From positions 23,559-87,558 of the forward strand of contig NZ_LLEI02000020.1 of NCBI RefSeq assembly GCF_001399455.2: DNA of 64,000 nucleotides, in the 5' to 3' direction. A program made the position numbers and the translations under genes. Positions within the stretch are counted from its first letter, which is position 1. Each line of letters starts with the position of its first letter. Shown here in pieces: positions 37,197 through 46,912 of this stretch. Below the pieces are notes generated by a model that had not been told where the DNA came from, ran no database searches, and saw only the letters and a program-made list of their open reading frames with translations. This stretch comes from Vibrio bivalvicida (GTDB taxonomy: Bacteria; Pseudomonadota; Gammaproteobacteria; Enterobacterales; Vibrionaceae).

Positions 37197-38954
37197 TTAC
37201 GCTTTTAAATCTAGCATTAAAGCTAGCAGCTCCCTTCTTTCTTCGGTTGATAAACCGACACTTCTTTCTTTGGCCTGCAGATTTTCAATTTGCTTTTCGA
37301 CGCACTGGGCAAGAATCTTATCCAGTGAATCTAAAAATATATCTTGTTCATTATCTTCATCGAGGGGGATTTCCCACCCAGCGAGACGAGATAAGAGTGC
37401 CTCATGGCTACTATTTCGCCAGCGTTCTAATAACTGGCCCGTAGTGATATTGGGGTGCTGGTGACAATAATCAAGCACCTCAACAAATAAACTTAATCCC
37501 GGTACTGTTAACTCTCTCACAGTTGAGAGGTCTGGTACCATTTCAGCATAGCTCGGATTTTGAATAAGCAAAGCGATCACTTCGCGCATTGGCGTACGTT
37601 TGATCTCTTTATGCGGTTGAGGTCGAGTTTCGCTGGTCTTCTTACGTGTCTGACGTAGACGATTGTCAAAGCCAGTACGCTCATCCAATAATTTTTCTAG
37701 TAGTTCTTGGAAGTAGGGATCGGGAATCTTATCAATCAATGCACTGGCATGGGCACGTAGTGCTGACTTACCCTCATGACTGCCAAGATTCAAATTATGG
37801 ATTTCTATCAGGTTATCGAACAAGTAGCTAGATAACGGTGTTGCATGCTCTATTTGTTGTTCAAACGCTTCTTTGCCGAACTTACGTACGTAGCTGTCTG
37901 GATCTTCGCCATCGGGCAAAAACAAGAATTTAAGCGTATTACCTGTTTTCAGATATTGCAGCGCATTTTCCAGCGCGCGCCAGGCCGCTTCTTTACCCGC
38001 TCGGTCACCATCGTAACAACAAACCACTGTGTTAGTTTGACGAAACAACAGTTGTACATGGTCACCAGTGGTTGATGTACCGAGTGAAGCAACAGAATAG
38101 TCGACGCCATATTGAGCGAGGGCGACAACGTCCATATAACCTTCTACCACCAAGATTTGTAGTGGCTCGCGGTAGGCTTGCATCACCTCATAGAGGCCGT
38201 ATAGTTCTTTGCCTTTATGGAAAATAGGTGTTTCTGGAGAGTTGAGGTATTTTGGTGTGCCATCACCAATAACCCGACCACCAAAACCAATTACCCTTCC
38301 TCGACGGTCTCGAATTGGGAACATTACTCGACCACGAAAACGGTCGTAGCGGTTGCCTTTATCATTCTCGATCAGCATGCCACCAGAGACTAGCATCTCT
38401 TGTGTTTGCGGCGTTTGACCAAAGTTCTTTCGAACCAAATCCCACTCATCTGCCACATAGCCAACACCAAACTTCTGCACAATTTGACCAGACAAACCAC
38501 GGTCTTTGAGGTAATTAATCGCGTCTTTACTTTTCGGTTGCTTAAGCTGGTCTCGATAAAACTGACCAATACTGCCCATCAAGTCATACAAATTACGCTT
38601 TTGCTCAGAGTTTGCTTTGGGTTGGTTAGACTGAAAGCCGCCACCTTGGCGCTGCTCTCTTGGCACTTCTAACCCCAGATAAGAAGCCAGCTCTTCTATT
38701 GCTTCGACAAAATCGAGGCGTTCGTATTCCATCATAAAATCGATGGCATTGCCGTGCACACCACAGCCGAAGCAGTGGTAGAACTGTTTATCTTGCGAAA
38801 CACTAAATGAGGGGGTTTTCTCGTTGTGGAAAGGGCAACAAGCGCCGTAGTTTTTGCCTTTTTTCTTAAGTTTTACGCGAGCGTCAATAATGTCGACAAT
38901 ATCAAGTCGAGCGAGGAGGTCATCAATGAAACTTCGAGGGATGTGTCCTGCCAT
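37197..38954 (-). CDS. dnaG: DNA primase
   Basis: 585 residues. The CHC2 zinc domain has Cys40, His43, Cys61 and Cys64. The TOPRIM catalytic core shows VVEGYMDVVAL and CYDGDRAGKEAA. The C-terminal domain contacts DnaB helicase. Synthesises primers for replication. A hairpin lies between yqeY and this gene. Confidence 0.97.
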   Translation of the reverse strand: MAGHIPRSFIDDLLARLDIVDIIDARVKLKKKGKNYGACCPFHNEKTPSFSVSQDKQFYHCFGCGVHGNAIDFMMEYERLDFVEAIEELASYLGLEVPREQRQGGGFQSNQPKANSEQKRNLYDLMGSIGQFYRDQLKQPKSKDAINYLKDRGLSGQIVQKFGVGYVADEWDLVRKNFGQTPQTQEMLVSGGMLIENDKGNRYDRFRGRVMFPIRDRRGRVIGFGGRVIGDGTPKYLNSPETPIFHKGKELYGLYEVMQAYREPLQILVVEGYMDVVALAQYGVDYSVASLGTSTTGDHVQLLFRQTNTVVCCYDGDRAGKEAAWRALENALQYLKTGNTLKFLFLPDGEDPDSYVRKFGKEAFEQQIEHATPLSSYLFDNLIEIHNLNLGSHEGKSALRAHASALIDKIPDPYFQELLEKLLDERTGFDNRLRQTRKKTSETRPQPHKEIKRTPMREVIALLIQNPSYAEMVPDLSTVRELTVPGLSLFVEVLDYCHQHPNITTGQLLERWRNSSHEALLSRLAGWEIPLDEDNEQDIFLDSLDKILAQCVEKQIENLQAKERSVGLSTEERRELLALMLDLKA

Positions 38955-38998
38955 AAAACCTTAGAAAAACGCACTAACAAATAGAAAAGGTAGATACA

Positions 38999-39035
38999 AA
39001 CAAGCCGCGCATTCCGAAGGATAGCACGGCTTGTT
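38999..39035 (-). promoter_or_regulatory. intercistronic hairpin upstream of dnaG
   Basis: AACAAGCCG pairs with CGGCTTGTT around a 19-base loop. Leftward it is followed by TTTGT. It may be a partial terminator lowering dnaG relative to rpsU, comparable in position to the internal terminator of the E. coli macromolecular synthesis operon. Confidence 0.5.
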
Positions 39036-39052
39036 GCAATTGGTTTGGGCTG

Positions 39053-39496
39053 TTAAGTCAGTTTAGAGCGAACTAAACCACTTACTTTACCCATATCTGC
39101 GCGCCCTTGAATCTGAGGCTTAAGAACACCCATCACTTTACCCATGTCTTGCATGCCCGCAGCACCTGATTCAATCAATGCACTTTCAATCAGAGCAGCG
39201 ACTTCTTCATCGGTAAGCGGTTGAGGCATAAAATCCTCAAGTACAGTGATTTCAGCTTTCTCAGCATCGGCGAGATCTTGACGACCCGCTGATTCAAATT
39301 GAGCCACAGAGTCGCGACGTTGTTTAACCATCTTGGTCAACACAGTAAGAATGTCGTCGTCGCCCAGAGTGATCTGTTCGTCAACTTCACGTTGCTTAAT
39401 GGCTGACAGAGCTAAACGAATAGTACCAAGGCGCATTTTGTCCTTGGCTTTCATCGCTAATTTTTGCTCTTCTTTGAGATTGTCAATCAGAGCCAT
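39053..39496 (-). CDS. yqeY: YqeY/GatB-like domain protein
   Basis: 147 residues, alpha-helical, matching the YqeY family (GatB/YqeY tail domain) along its length: KMRLGTIRLALSAIKQREVDE, QRRDSVAQFESAGRQDL, LKPQIQGRADMGKV. The function is uncertain, possibly tRNA-related. Its place between rpsU and dnaG is common in Vibrio and some other gammaproteobacteria but absent in E. coli. Confidence 0.9.
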   Translation of the reverse strand: MALIDNLKEEQKLAMKAKDKMRLGTIRLALSAIKQREVDEQITLGDDDILTVLTKMVKQRRDSVAQFESAGRQDLADAEKAEITVLEDFMPQPLTDEEVAALIESALIESGAAGMQDMGKVMGVLKPQIQGRADMGKVSGLVRSKLT

Positions 39497-39522
39497 AACT
39501 ATAATCCTTTAGGACTTAGCTA

Positions 39523-39738
39523 TTAGTACAGGCGAACGCGACGAGCGTTTTCGCGAGCTAGCTTCTTAGCGTGACGCTTTTGAGCTGCTGCTTTAGCGCG
39601 TTTGCGAACTGTAGTTGGTTTTTCGTAGTGCTCACGACGACGCACTTCAGAAAGGATACCTGCTTTTTCGCAAGAGCGTTTGAAACGACGTAGTGCAACG
39701 TCGAACGGTTCGTTTTCACGTACTTTAACTACTGGCAT
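39523..39738 (-). CDS. rpsU: 30S ribosomal protein S21
   Basis: 71 residues, highly basic. It has the S21 pattern [24 protein letters not shown] and ends in NARRVRLY. First gene of the operon. Confidence 0.98.
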
Positions 39739-39835
39739 ATGCCTTTCACCTCAGGGGTTAATTCGTTAATGCTGACTTCACAGTACTTAGCTTAGCAGCT
39801 AGGTCTACATTCAGCTTGATCAAAAATGGTGCGGA

Positions 39836-39865
39836 ATTTTAATCCGATCACACTAGCTTTGTAAA
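39836..39865 (-). promoter_or_regulatory. sigma-70 promoter of rpsU-yqeY-dnaG-rpoD
   Basis: On the minus strand TTTACA (39865-39860), an 18-base spacer and TAAAAT (39841-39836), about 100 bases before rpsU. Confidence 0.5.
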
Positions 39866-39967
39866 GTATTTTGTTGGGTAGAGTTTGCACAAAATTTGTT
39901 TGATAGGCGAAGGCACGGTAAGATTGCGCCAATTTTGAATAATAGACAGAGACATCCAAGGTAAACC

Positions 39968-40984
39968 ATGCGCATTATTGGTATCGAAACCTCTTGTGAT
40001 GAAACAGGAATTGCCATTTACGATGATGAGAAAGGCCTACTTTCCCATCAATTATATAGTCAGGTTAAATTGCATGCTGATTATGGCGGAGTAGTGCCTG
40101 AACTGGCTTCACGCGATCACGTCAAAAAAACCATACCGTTAATAAAAGCGGCAATGGCAGAGGCCAATTTAACGCCCAAAGATATTGATGGCGTTGCCTA
40201 CACTGCTGGTCCAGGTTTAGTTGGTGCGTTGCTTGTTGGAGCGACGATTGGACGCAGTATTGCTTATGCTTGGGGCGTACCTGCTGTGCCTGTCCATCAT
40301 ATGGAAGGGCATTTATTAGCTCCTATGCTTGAAGACAACCCGCCACCTTTCCCGTTTGTCGCAGTTTTGGTTTCTGGCGGCCATTCGATGATGGTTGAAG
40401 TAAAAGACATCGGTGAGTACAAAATCCTTGGTGAATCTATAGATGATGCCGCAGGAGAAGCTTTTGATAAAACGGCTAAGTTGATGGGATTAGATTATCC
40501 TGGAGGCCCTCTATTATCTAAGCTTGCAGAAAAAGGCACGCCTGGCCGCTTTAAGTTCCCACGTCCTATGACTGATCGACCTGGACTTGATATGAGCTTC
40601 TCGGGTCTCAAAACCTTTACTGCCAATACTATTGCCGCCAATGGCGATGATGAGCAGACTCGCGCCGATATTGCTTTAGCCTTTGAAGAGGCTGTGTGTG
40701 CGACTTTAACGATTAAATGTAAGCGAGCGCTAGAGCAAACAGGCTTTAAACGCATCGTGATTGCAGGTGGAGTCAGTGCGAATCGCCGTCTGCGCGCTGA
40801 CCTTGAGCAGCTAGCGAAGAAAATCGGTGGTGAAGTCTACTACCCACGCACTGAGTTCTGTACGGATAACGGTGCAATGATCGCTTATGCGGGTATGCAG
40901 CGTTTGAAAAATGGTGAAGTGGCTGATCTTTCAGTACAAGCGACGCCACGCTGGCCAATTGATCAATTAGAGCCGGTCAAATAA
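39968..40984 (+). CDS. tsaD: tRNA N6-adenosine threonylcarbamoyltransferase
   Basis: 338 residues. ASKHA fold with iron ligands in HMEGH (His111, His115) and [14 protein letters not shown] at the N-terminus. Transfers the threonylcarbamoyl group to A37 of ANN-reading tRNAs, with TsaB and TsaE. Divergent from rpsU, as in E. coli. Confidence 0.97.
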   Translation: MRIIGIETSCDETGIAIYDDEKGLLSHQLYSQVKLHADYGGVVPELASRDHVKKTIPLIKAAMAEANLTPKDIDGVAYTAGPGLVGALLVGATIGRSIAYAWGVPAVPVHHMEGHLLAPMLEDNPPPFPFVAVLVSGGHSMMVEVKDIGEYKILGESIDDAAGEAFDKTAKLMGLDYPGGPLLSKLAEKGTPGRFKFPRPMTDRPGLDMSFSGLKTFTANTIAANGDDEQTRADIALAFEEAVCATLTIKCKRALEQTGFKRIVIAGGVSANRRLRADLEQLAKKIGGEVYYPRTEFCTDNGAMIAYAGMQRLKNGEVADLSVQATPRWPIDQLEPVK

Positions 40985-41002
40985 AGGTCAGGCCCAATAA
41001 AG

Positions 41003-41028
41003 AAGGTCGCTCAAGTAGCGGCCTTTTG
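41003..41028 (+). terminator. terminator of tsaD
   Basis: AAGGTCGCT pairs with AGCGGCCTT (one wobble), followed by TTGTTT. Confidence 0.75.
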
Positions 41029-41114
41029 TTTATCTTTACTTTAGTGTTCAGAGCTGTCGATAAGACAATCAATGATAAGCTCTTGTTTGATATAAATAAC
41101 CAATGGGTAGAACC

Positions 41115-41927
41115 ATGAAAAAATTTGTTGTCGATAATCGTGAAATGGCATATCAAGATATTGGTCAAGGTCCTGTAATTGTTTTTGGTCACAGCTATCT
41201 TTGGGATAGTGAAATGTGGGCACCGCAAGTTAAAGCTTTAAGTCAGCAGTACCGCTGTATTGTTCCGGAGCTATGGGCACATGGTCAATCTGATTTTGCT
41301 CCTGAGTCGACGCGTTCTTTAACGGACTACGCCAAGCAGATTGTGGCTTTAATGGATCATCTTGATATCGAAACCTTCTCTATCGTTGGCCTGTCGGTTG
41401 GTGGTATGTGGGGAACTGAAGTAGTGAGCTTAGTACCACAGCGCGTGAAATCGTTGGTACTGATGGATACCTTTGTGGGCTTGGAACCTGAAGTAACTCA
41501 TGCGAAGTACTTTGGAATGCTCGATACCATCAGCCAGCTACAAGCCGTGCCAGAACCATTGGTTGAAGCTGTGACACCGCTGTTTTTTGCTAACAATGCA
41601 CAGCAAGATAACCCTGAATTGGTTGAACGTTTTATGGAGTCTTTGCGCAGTTTGAAAGGTGATAAGGCGGTTGAGGTTGCTCGTGTAGGGCGTATGATAT
41701 TTGGCCGTCGTGACCAAATTGAAGAGATCGATAAATTCGCTCTACCTGTTTTGATTGCGGTAGGCCAAGAAGATAAACCTCGCCCGGTGCTCGAATCATA
41801 CCTGATGCACGATACTATCTCGGGATCTGAATTGATTCAGATTCCAAAAGCTGGCCATATTTCCAATCTAGAGCAAGCTGATTTTGTTTGCAAAATGCTG
41901 ATAAATTTTTTCGCTAAGACTTTATAA
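41115..41927 (+). CDS. alpha/beta-fold hydrolase
   Basis: 270 residues from ATG 41115; 41103 is an alternative. Nucleophile elbow GLSVGGMWG, oxyanion region GHSYLWDSEMW, an acid on the strand LIAVGQEDKP and catalytic His in AGHISNLEQ. No signal peptide, so cytoplasmic. Substrate unknown; relatives include 3-oxoadipate enol-lactonase-like and BioH-like hydrolases, but no pathway neighbours support a choice. It is single, with terminators on both sides. Confidence 0.8.
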   Translation: MKKFVVDNREMAYQDIGQGPVIVFGHSYLWDSEMWAPQVKALSQQYRCIVPELWAHGQSDFAPESTRSLTDYAKQIVALMDHLDIETFSIVGLSVGGMWGTEVVSLVPQRVKSLVLMDTFVGLEPEVTHAKYFGMLDTISQLQAVPEPLVEAVTPLFFANNAQQDNPELVERFMESLRSLKGDKAVEVARVGRMIFGRRDQIEEIDKFALPVLIAVGQEDKPRPVLESYLMHDTISGSELIQIPKAGHISNLEQADFVCKMLINFFAKTL

Positions 41928-41936
41928 CAAAAGAGA

Positions 41937-41960
41937 GCGAGCCCACTGGGCTCGCATTTT
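41937..41960. terminator. bidirectional terminator
   Basis: GCGAGCCCA pairs with TGGGCTCGC around one base, followed by ATTTTTAG. It lies between convergent genes. Confidence 0.85.
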
Positions 41961-41964
41961 TAGA

Positions 41965-42576
41965 TTACTCGTCGTCTAAGCATAAAGAGACTAACGGGTA
42001 TTTTTGGTACTTCATTCGTTTGACACCAACGGATGGATCCATTGCTTTTATTCTGACATCATCCAATGTGGCACTGGTCACTTCCACCTCTTCCCACTCT
42101 TCAACTTCAGGGAACATATCGCTTAATCCCATGCTTGCTAGCTCGACTAGTTCTGAAATTTCGAGTGAGCCAGTACAGTTAGCGCTCATGACATCATCGA
42201 CTATTTCAGGGTCTTCACAGCTATAAACAAGCTCATTGGCTTGATCTTCTTCTTCATCAAGCATACTTACGGAGAAAGAAATAGAGAACGGGTAGTCTGT
42301 TAGGGTGACCGTCGGTTCTGCAAGATTATCTGTTGCAGAGACTGTGACATTGAGATCAGCGTCACCACCAAATTTAGTGTGAGGGGGGCTGTCTTCACCA
42401 CCCGTTTCCCAGCTCCACATCCATTCCACATCCACCATTGACACTGGGTCATCGACGTCAGTAGTACAGCTTACAGGTTCAATGTCGACTAAGGCAGGTT
42501 TTGCTGGCTTAGCTTGAACGTACGTAGCGGAAACGCATAGTGCACTTATAGCAAAGGCTAGGGCTGTCGGTTTCAT
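41965..42576 (-). CDS. secreted acidic protein of unknown function
   Basis: 203 residues. A signal peptide ends near VQA (22). The mature protein is strongly acidic, with runs such as DEEEDQ and PEVEEWEEVEV, and contains four cysteines that could form two disulphides in the periplasm (SCTTDVDD, YSCEDPE, NCTGSLE, SLCLDDE). Segments such as DLNVTVSATDN suggest beta structure. I do not recognise a family. It stands alone between the hydrolase and plsY, with AGGTTT before the start. Confidence 0.7.
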   Translation of the reverse strand: MKPTALAFAISALCVSATYVQAKPAKPALVDIEPVSCTTDVDDPVSMVDVEWMWSWETGGEDSPPHTKFGGDADLNVTVSATDNLAEPTVTLTDYPFSISFSVSMLDEEEDQANELVYSCEDPEIVDDVMSANCTGSLEISELVELASMGLSDMFPEVEEWEEVEVTSATLDDVRIKAMDPSVGVKRMKYQKYPLVSLCLDDE

Positions 42577-42837
42577 AAAACCTCCAAATGTTAACGAAAC
42601 ATATACTTGGTTAATTAATAAACTTTAGGTCTAGGTTAGGCCGAGTCGAGGTAACCTTTTGAGCATAGAATTGGTGCTGTTGAGGGCAAGCGTAATGGTT
42701 AGAATAAAGTGCTATATAGTCAATAAAATACAAAGTTTCATATGCTTTAAATTACTTGTTTGTAATTAGTGGCTAAGTGAATCTTTGGATAAGGGAGGAG
42801 ATCGGGAGTCTCTGTTTTTCAAACTTATTCGATATCG

Positions 42838-43434
42838 CTATATCGATTTCTTTTCACCCACTTTGGGTTCCGTTCCTTCAAACAGGCGCTTGATGTTTTG
42901 ATGATGGCGGAAAATTATCAAGCAGCACAGCATTGCAACGGGCAGTGTGTATTGCGGCTTAACCATCCACGTATAGAACGGTGCAAGTAAGACAGTGACA
43001 ATTGCGGCAAGAGATGAGTAGCGAAACAAAAAGGCAACGCTTAGCCATGTTGCGATGATCATCCCAGTTAGATCCAACCCAATAGGGGCAATGGCACCCA
43101 AAGCAGTCGCAACCCCTTTGCCGCCTTTGAAGTGAAAAAACAGCGGATACATGTGACCTAAACAAGCGGCAATCGCAATAACTCCGAGAATGATAGGATC
43201 AATATCTAAGAAGTACCCCCCCCAGACAGGGATAGTGCCCTTCAACATGTCACACAGAAGAACAGCGACTGCTGCCTTTTTTCCACCAATTCTCAGTACG
43301 TTAGTCGCCCCTGGGTTATTGGAACCGACGCCGCGAGGATCTGGTAAGCGCAATACGCGGCAAATAAGCACAGCACTCGAGATCGAGCCTAGAAGGTAGG
43401 CAAAGATGATCATTATCAGTGCTAGTGGGGTCAT
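42838..43434 (-). CDS. plsY: glycerol-3-phosphate acyltransferase PlsY
   Basis: 198 residues with five to six membrane helices. Catalytic loops carry [25 protein letters not shown] and a late motif near RHHQNIKRL. Uses acyl-phosphate to make lysophosphatidate. Divergent from folB, as in E. coli. Confidence 0.95.
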   Translation of the reverse strand: MTPLALIMIIFAYLLGSISSAVLICRVLRLPDPRGVGSNNPGATNVLRIGGKKAAVAVLLCDMLKGTIPVWGGYFLDIDPIILGVIAIAACLGHMYPLFFHFKGGKGVATALGAIAPIGLDLTGMIIATWLSVAFLFRYSSLAAIVTVLLAPFYTWMVKPQYTLPVAMLCCLIIFRHHQNIKRLFEGTEPKVGEKKSI

Positions 43435-43605
43435 AGTAGAGTAACTCGTCCGAAACAGGTGTTAGCCAAGCAAGTAACTGATATCATATCGCGCTTGACG
43501 CTCTCAAACTACAAAATCTGTCCAGTTTGAGCTGCAAATAGTACGACTTTTTATTTAACTTGGGTATCCGACCTCTATGGTATCTGACCCTACAGGAAGC
43601 AACAA

Positions 43606-43959
43606 ATGGATAAAGTATTTATTGAGCAACTCGAAGTGATTACCACAATCGGCGTGTATGATTGGGAGCAAGAGATCAAGCAAAAACTGGTGCTTGATAT
43701 CGAAATGGCTCATGACAATCGCCCTGCAGGTAAAAGTGATGATGTGGTTGATGCGCTCGATTATGCCCAGGTTAGTCAAGCGGTACTATCACACATTGAA
43801 GCTGGCCGCTTCCTGTTGGTTGAGCGTGTTGCAGAAGAGGTGGCTGAACTGATTATGTCTCGCTTCAATGTGCCTTGGATTAAGATTCGTCTAACCAAGC
43901 CAGGCGCAGTCCCGCAGGCGGCGGGAGTGGGTGTTGTGATTGAGCGAGGCATTGCATGA
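43606..43959 (+). CDS. folB: dihydroneopterin aldolase
   Basis: 117 residues. IGVYDWEQEIKQ holds the substrate Tyr and Glu; VERVAEEVAELIM and LTKPGAVPQAAGVGVVIER complete the family pattern, including the catalytic Lys in TKPG. Folate pathway. Overlaps folK by ATGA. Confidence 0.93.
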   Translation: MDKVFIEQLEVITTIGVYDWEQEIKQKLVLDIEMAHDNRPAGKSDDVVDALDYAQVSQAVLSHIEAGRFLLVERVAEEVAELIMSRFNVPWIKIRLTKPGAVPQAAGVGVVIERGIA

Positions 43960-44441
43960 TCACTACCTATATCGGTATTGGTTCAAATATAGAGCGGCGT
44001 AAACATATCGAAGCCGCGATTACTGAGCTAAGCGCGATAGGCTGTGATATTCGTTTGTCGACTATCTATGAGTGTGAGTCAATTGGCTTTGATAGCAATG
44101 CTTTCTACAACCTTGTCGTAGAAATGAAAACTTCGTTAACTTTAACGGAATTTTCACGACAACTGCGTAAAATTGAGCTCAAATGGGGCCGAGCTGAGAA
44201 CGCTGGCAAGTTTGAGCCTCGCACTGTCGATCTCGATATTATCCTATTTGGTGATCAAACTTGTTCATCTAAGCCTGAGATACCGCGTGGTGATATTTTC
44301 AAATATGCCTTTGTACTCAAGCCACTGTTTGAGCTTTGTCCGCAATTAGTGGTACCTCAGGATGGTCGGACGATTGAACAAATTTGGCAACAGGCCTCGT
44401 TTGATACTGATTTAGAAGCCATTCCCTTATGGTTTGACTAA
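43956..44441 (+). CDS. folK: 2-amino-4-hydroxy-6-hydroxymethyldihydropteridine pyrophosphokinase
   Basis: 161 residues. YIGIGSNIERRKHIEAA, NAFYNLVVEMKT and FEPRTVDLDIILFG are the HPPK motifs. Next step after FolB in folate synthesis, translationally coupled to it. The protein ends normally for the short Vibrio-type form. Confidence 0.92.
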   Translation: MITTYIGIGSNIERRKHIEAAITELSAIGCDIRLSTIYECESIGFDSNAFYNLVVEMKTSLTLTEFSRQLRKIELKWGRAENAGKFEPRTVDLDIILFGDQTCSSKPEIPRGDIFKYAFVLKPLFELCPQLVVPQDGRTIEQIWQQASFDTDLEAIPLWFD

Positions 44442-44474
44442 GGTCACAAGACCTGAAAACGTGATGAGATTTTA

Positions 44475-45278
44475 ATGAGTTATTTTGAAGCTTTTGTTCT
44501 TGCTTTGATTCAAGGACTAACTGAATTTTTGCCTATTTCTAGTTCTGCGCATCTGATTCTTCCATCGGCCATTCTGGGTTGGGAAGATCAAGGCTTGGCG
44601 TTTGATGTCGCAGTGCATGTTGGTACTTTAGCTGCGGTGGTGATCTATTTCCGCAAAGAAGTGATCAGCCTGCTCTCAGCATTCTTAGGTTCGATTTTTA
44701 AAGGCGAGCGCAGCAAAGAAGCCAAGTTAGCATGGATGATTATCTTGGCAACTATTCCTGCTTGTGTATTTGGCTTGCTGATGAAAGATATCATTGAGCT
44801 GTATTTACGTAGTGCTTGGGTGATAGCAACGACCACTATCGTGTTTGGCATACTGCTTTGGTATGTCGATAAGCATTCCAAGCTTGCAGATGATGAGTAC
44901 CAGGCGGACTGGAAGAAAGCGTTATTTATTGGTATTGCTCAAGCCTTGGCTATGATCCCTGGAACCTCTCGCTCTGGGGCAACCATCACAGCAGCACTTT
45001 ATTTAGGCTTTACTCGAGAAGCGGCAGCACGTTTCTCATTTTTAATGTCTATCCCAATCATATTATTGGCTGGAGGATATCTAGGCCTCAAGTTGGTGAC
45101 TAGCGGTGAACCCATCCACTTAGGCTTTTTGCTGACAGGTATAGTGACCTCTTTTATTAGTGCCTACATCTGTATCCATTTCTTCTTGAAGCTTATTTCG
45201 CGCATGGGCATGACACCATTTGTTATCTACCGTTTGATTTTAGGTGTCGGCTTGTTCGCGTTTTTGATGATGAACTAA
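44475..45278 (+). CDS. uppP: undecaprenyl-diphosphatase UppP (BacA)
   Basis: 267 residues, about eight helices. The two signature motifs are [14 protein letters not shown] (about 14-27) and [12 protein letters not shown] (about 158-169), with the catalytic Glu and Arg. Recycles the cell-wall lipid carrier; extra copies give bacitracin resistance. Confidence 0.95.
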   Translation: MSYFEAFVLALIQGLTEFLPISSSAHLILPSAILGWEDQGLAFDVAVHVGTLAAVVIYFRKEVISLLSAFLGSIFKGERSKEAKLAWMIILATIPACVFGLLMKDIIELYLRSAWVIATTTIVFGILLWYVDKHSKLADDEYQADWKKALFIGIAQALAMIPGTSRSGATITAALYLGFTREAAARFSFLMSIPIILLAGGYLGLKLVTSGEPIHLGFLLTGIVTSFISAYICIHFFLKLISRMGMTPFVIYRLILGVGLFAFLMMN

Positions 45279-45392
45279 GTCTCTCAAACAGATACACAAT
45301 CTTTACTAAGACCACATAGTCCAATCTCGCTTGCACCGCGACATTGTGATATATATGTGGTCTTTCTTTATCTCTCTTCTTTGATTGACGGT

Positions 45393-45671
45393 ATGCGGAT
45401 TTTTGCACTGACCCTAACCCTAGTTTTAGGCTGGCTACAATTTGAGCTGTGGTTCGGCAAGAATGGCATTTCCGATTTTCAGGCCGTGAATGCTGAAACT
45501 CAAGTTCAGCACCAAGTTAATGGCAACTTAAAAACTCGCAATGATGAAATGTTTGCGGAGATCGATGATTTACGCCAAGGGCTTGATGCGATTGAAGAAC
45601 GCGCTCGCCATGAGCTTGGTATGATCAAAGAAGGGGAAACTTTCTATCGTATCGTTGGAGAGGACAATTAA
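45393..45671 (+). CDS. ftsB: cell division protein FtsB
   Basis: 92 residues from ATG 45393, matching the usual length; the longer frame from 45357 is not needed. One N-terminal membrane helix ([17 protein letters not shown]), then a coiled coil (about 35-72) and a short tail. Forms FtsQLB. Abuts ispD. Confidence 0.9.
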   Translation: MRIFALTLTLVLGWLQFELWFGKNGISDFQAVNAETQVQHQVNGNLKTRNDEMFAEIDDLRQGLDAIEERARHELGMIKEGETFYRIVGEDN

Positions 45672-46379
45672 ATGTCTTCGACCCGTCAAATGTCTGTGGT
45701 AGCTGTTGTCCCAGCCGCTGGTGTGGGTAGTCGCATGAAAGCGGACCGCCCTAAGCAGTACCTCCAGATCCAAGGTCATACAGTATTAGAGCATACTGTT
45801 GAAAAACTTTTGCTCCATCCTATGGTCAATAAAGTTGTCGTCGCGATTACAGACGGTGACCCATACTATCCAGAACTTTCATTAGCAGAGAACCCGAATG
45901 TTATTCGAGTGCCGGGTGGGAAAGAGCGGGCAGATTCAGTGTTATCCGCTTTGCAGTACATCGAGCAAAATCAACTTGCCGAATGGGCGTTAGTTCATGA
46001 TGCGGCGCGGCCATGTTTCGCGCTAGAAGATGTCGATCGTTTGATGACAGAAGCTGATAACAATCAGTTGGGCGGTATTCTCGCGGCGCCAGTGAGAGAC
46101 ACGATGAAACGAGCGGATAGTGAGCAAAATATTGATCATACTGTCGAAAGAGAAGCATTGTGGCATGCACTGACTCCACAACTGTTTAAAACTCAGCCGC
46201 TAACAGAAGCATTGACGAAGGCGCTCGCAAGTGGTGTTGCCATCACTGATGAAGCGTCAGCAATGGAATGGTTAGGAGAAAAGCCCGCCTTAGTTCAAGG
46301 ACGCGCTGACAATATAAAAATAACCCAACCAGAAGATTTAGCGTTAGCTGAGTTTTATCTAAATAGAAACAAAGGATAA
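45672..46379 (+). CDS. ispD: 2-C-methyl-D-erythritol 4-phosphate cytidylyltransferase
   Basis: 235 residues. VPAAGVGSRMKADRPKQY (CTP site) and VHDAARPC are diagnostic. Third step of the MEP isoprenoid pathway. Starts immediately after ftsB and is followed by ispF after three bases. Confidence 0.96.
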   Translation: MSSTRQMSVVAVVPAAGVGSRMKADRPKQYLQIQGHTVLEHTVEKLLLHPMVNKVVVAITDGDPYYPELSLAENPNVIRVPGGKERADSVLSALQYIEQNQLAEWALVHDAARPCFALEDVDRLMTEADNNQLGGILAAPVRDTMKRADSEQNIDHTVEREALWHALTPQLFKTQPLTEALTKALASGVAITDEASAMEWLGEKPALVQGRADNIKITQPEDLALAEFYLNRNKG

Positions 46380-46382
46380 CTC

Positions 46383-46859
46383 ATGATTCGAATTGGCCAT
46401 GGCTTTGATGTGCATAAATTTGGTGGCGAAGGCCCTGTTATAATTGGTGGTGTTGATGTTCCTTATGAGCAAGGGCTGATAGCCCACTCGGACGGTGATG
46501 TTGCTCTGCATGCACTGTGTGACGCGTTGCTGGGTGCAATCGCTGCTGGTGATATTGGTCGTCATTTCCCTGATACCGATGACAAGTGGAAAGGAGCCAA
46601 TAGCCGAGATTTATTGCGCGATGTTTACCGCCGAGTGCGAGAACAAGGCTATATTCTTGGTAATGCTGACGTCACTATCATGGCGCAATCACCTAAAATG
46701 GCGCCGCATATTGAATCCATGTGTCAGGTGATTGCCCAAGATCTGGAAACAGATATCGGTAACGTGAACGTGAAAGCAACGACGACTGAGCGTTTGGGTT
46801 TCACAGGGCGCAAAGAAGGTATTGCAACTGCAGCGGTTGTGGTGCTGATTAAAGTATAA
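46383..46859 (+). CDS. ispF: 2-C-methyl-D-erythritol 2,4-cyclodiphosphate synthase
   Basis: 158 residues. GHGFDVHKF and [19 protein letters not shown] hold the zinc ligands; [15 protein letters not shown] is the C-terminal signature. Fifth step of the MEP pathway, beside ispD. Confidence 0.97.
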   Translation: MIRIGHGFDVHKFGGEGPVIIGGVDVPYEQGLIAHSDGDVALHALCDALLGAIAAGDIGRHFPDTDDKWKGANSRDLLRDVYRRVREQGYILGNADVTIMAQSPKMAPHIESMCQVIAQDLETDIGNVNVKATTTERLGFTGRKEGIATAAVVVLIKV

Positions 46860-46912
46860 ATAGATTACTGGTTGCCTTGAGTTGTTTAGGCTGCCAAGTA
46901 ACGGAAAAAACT

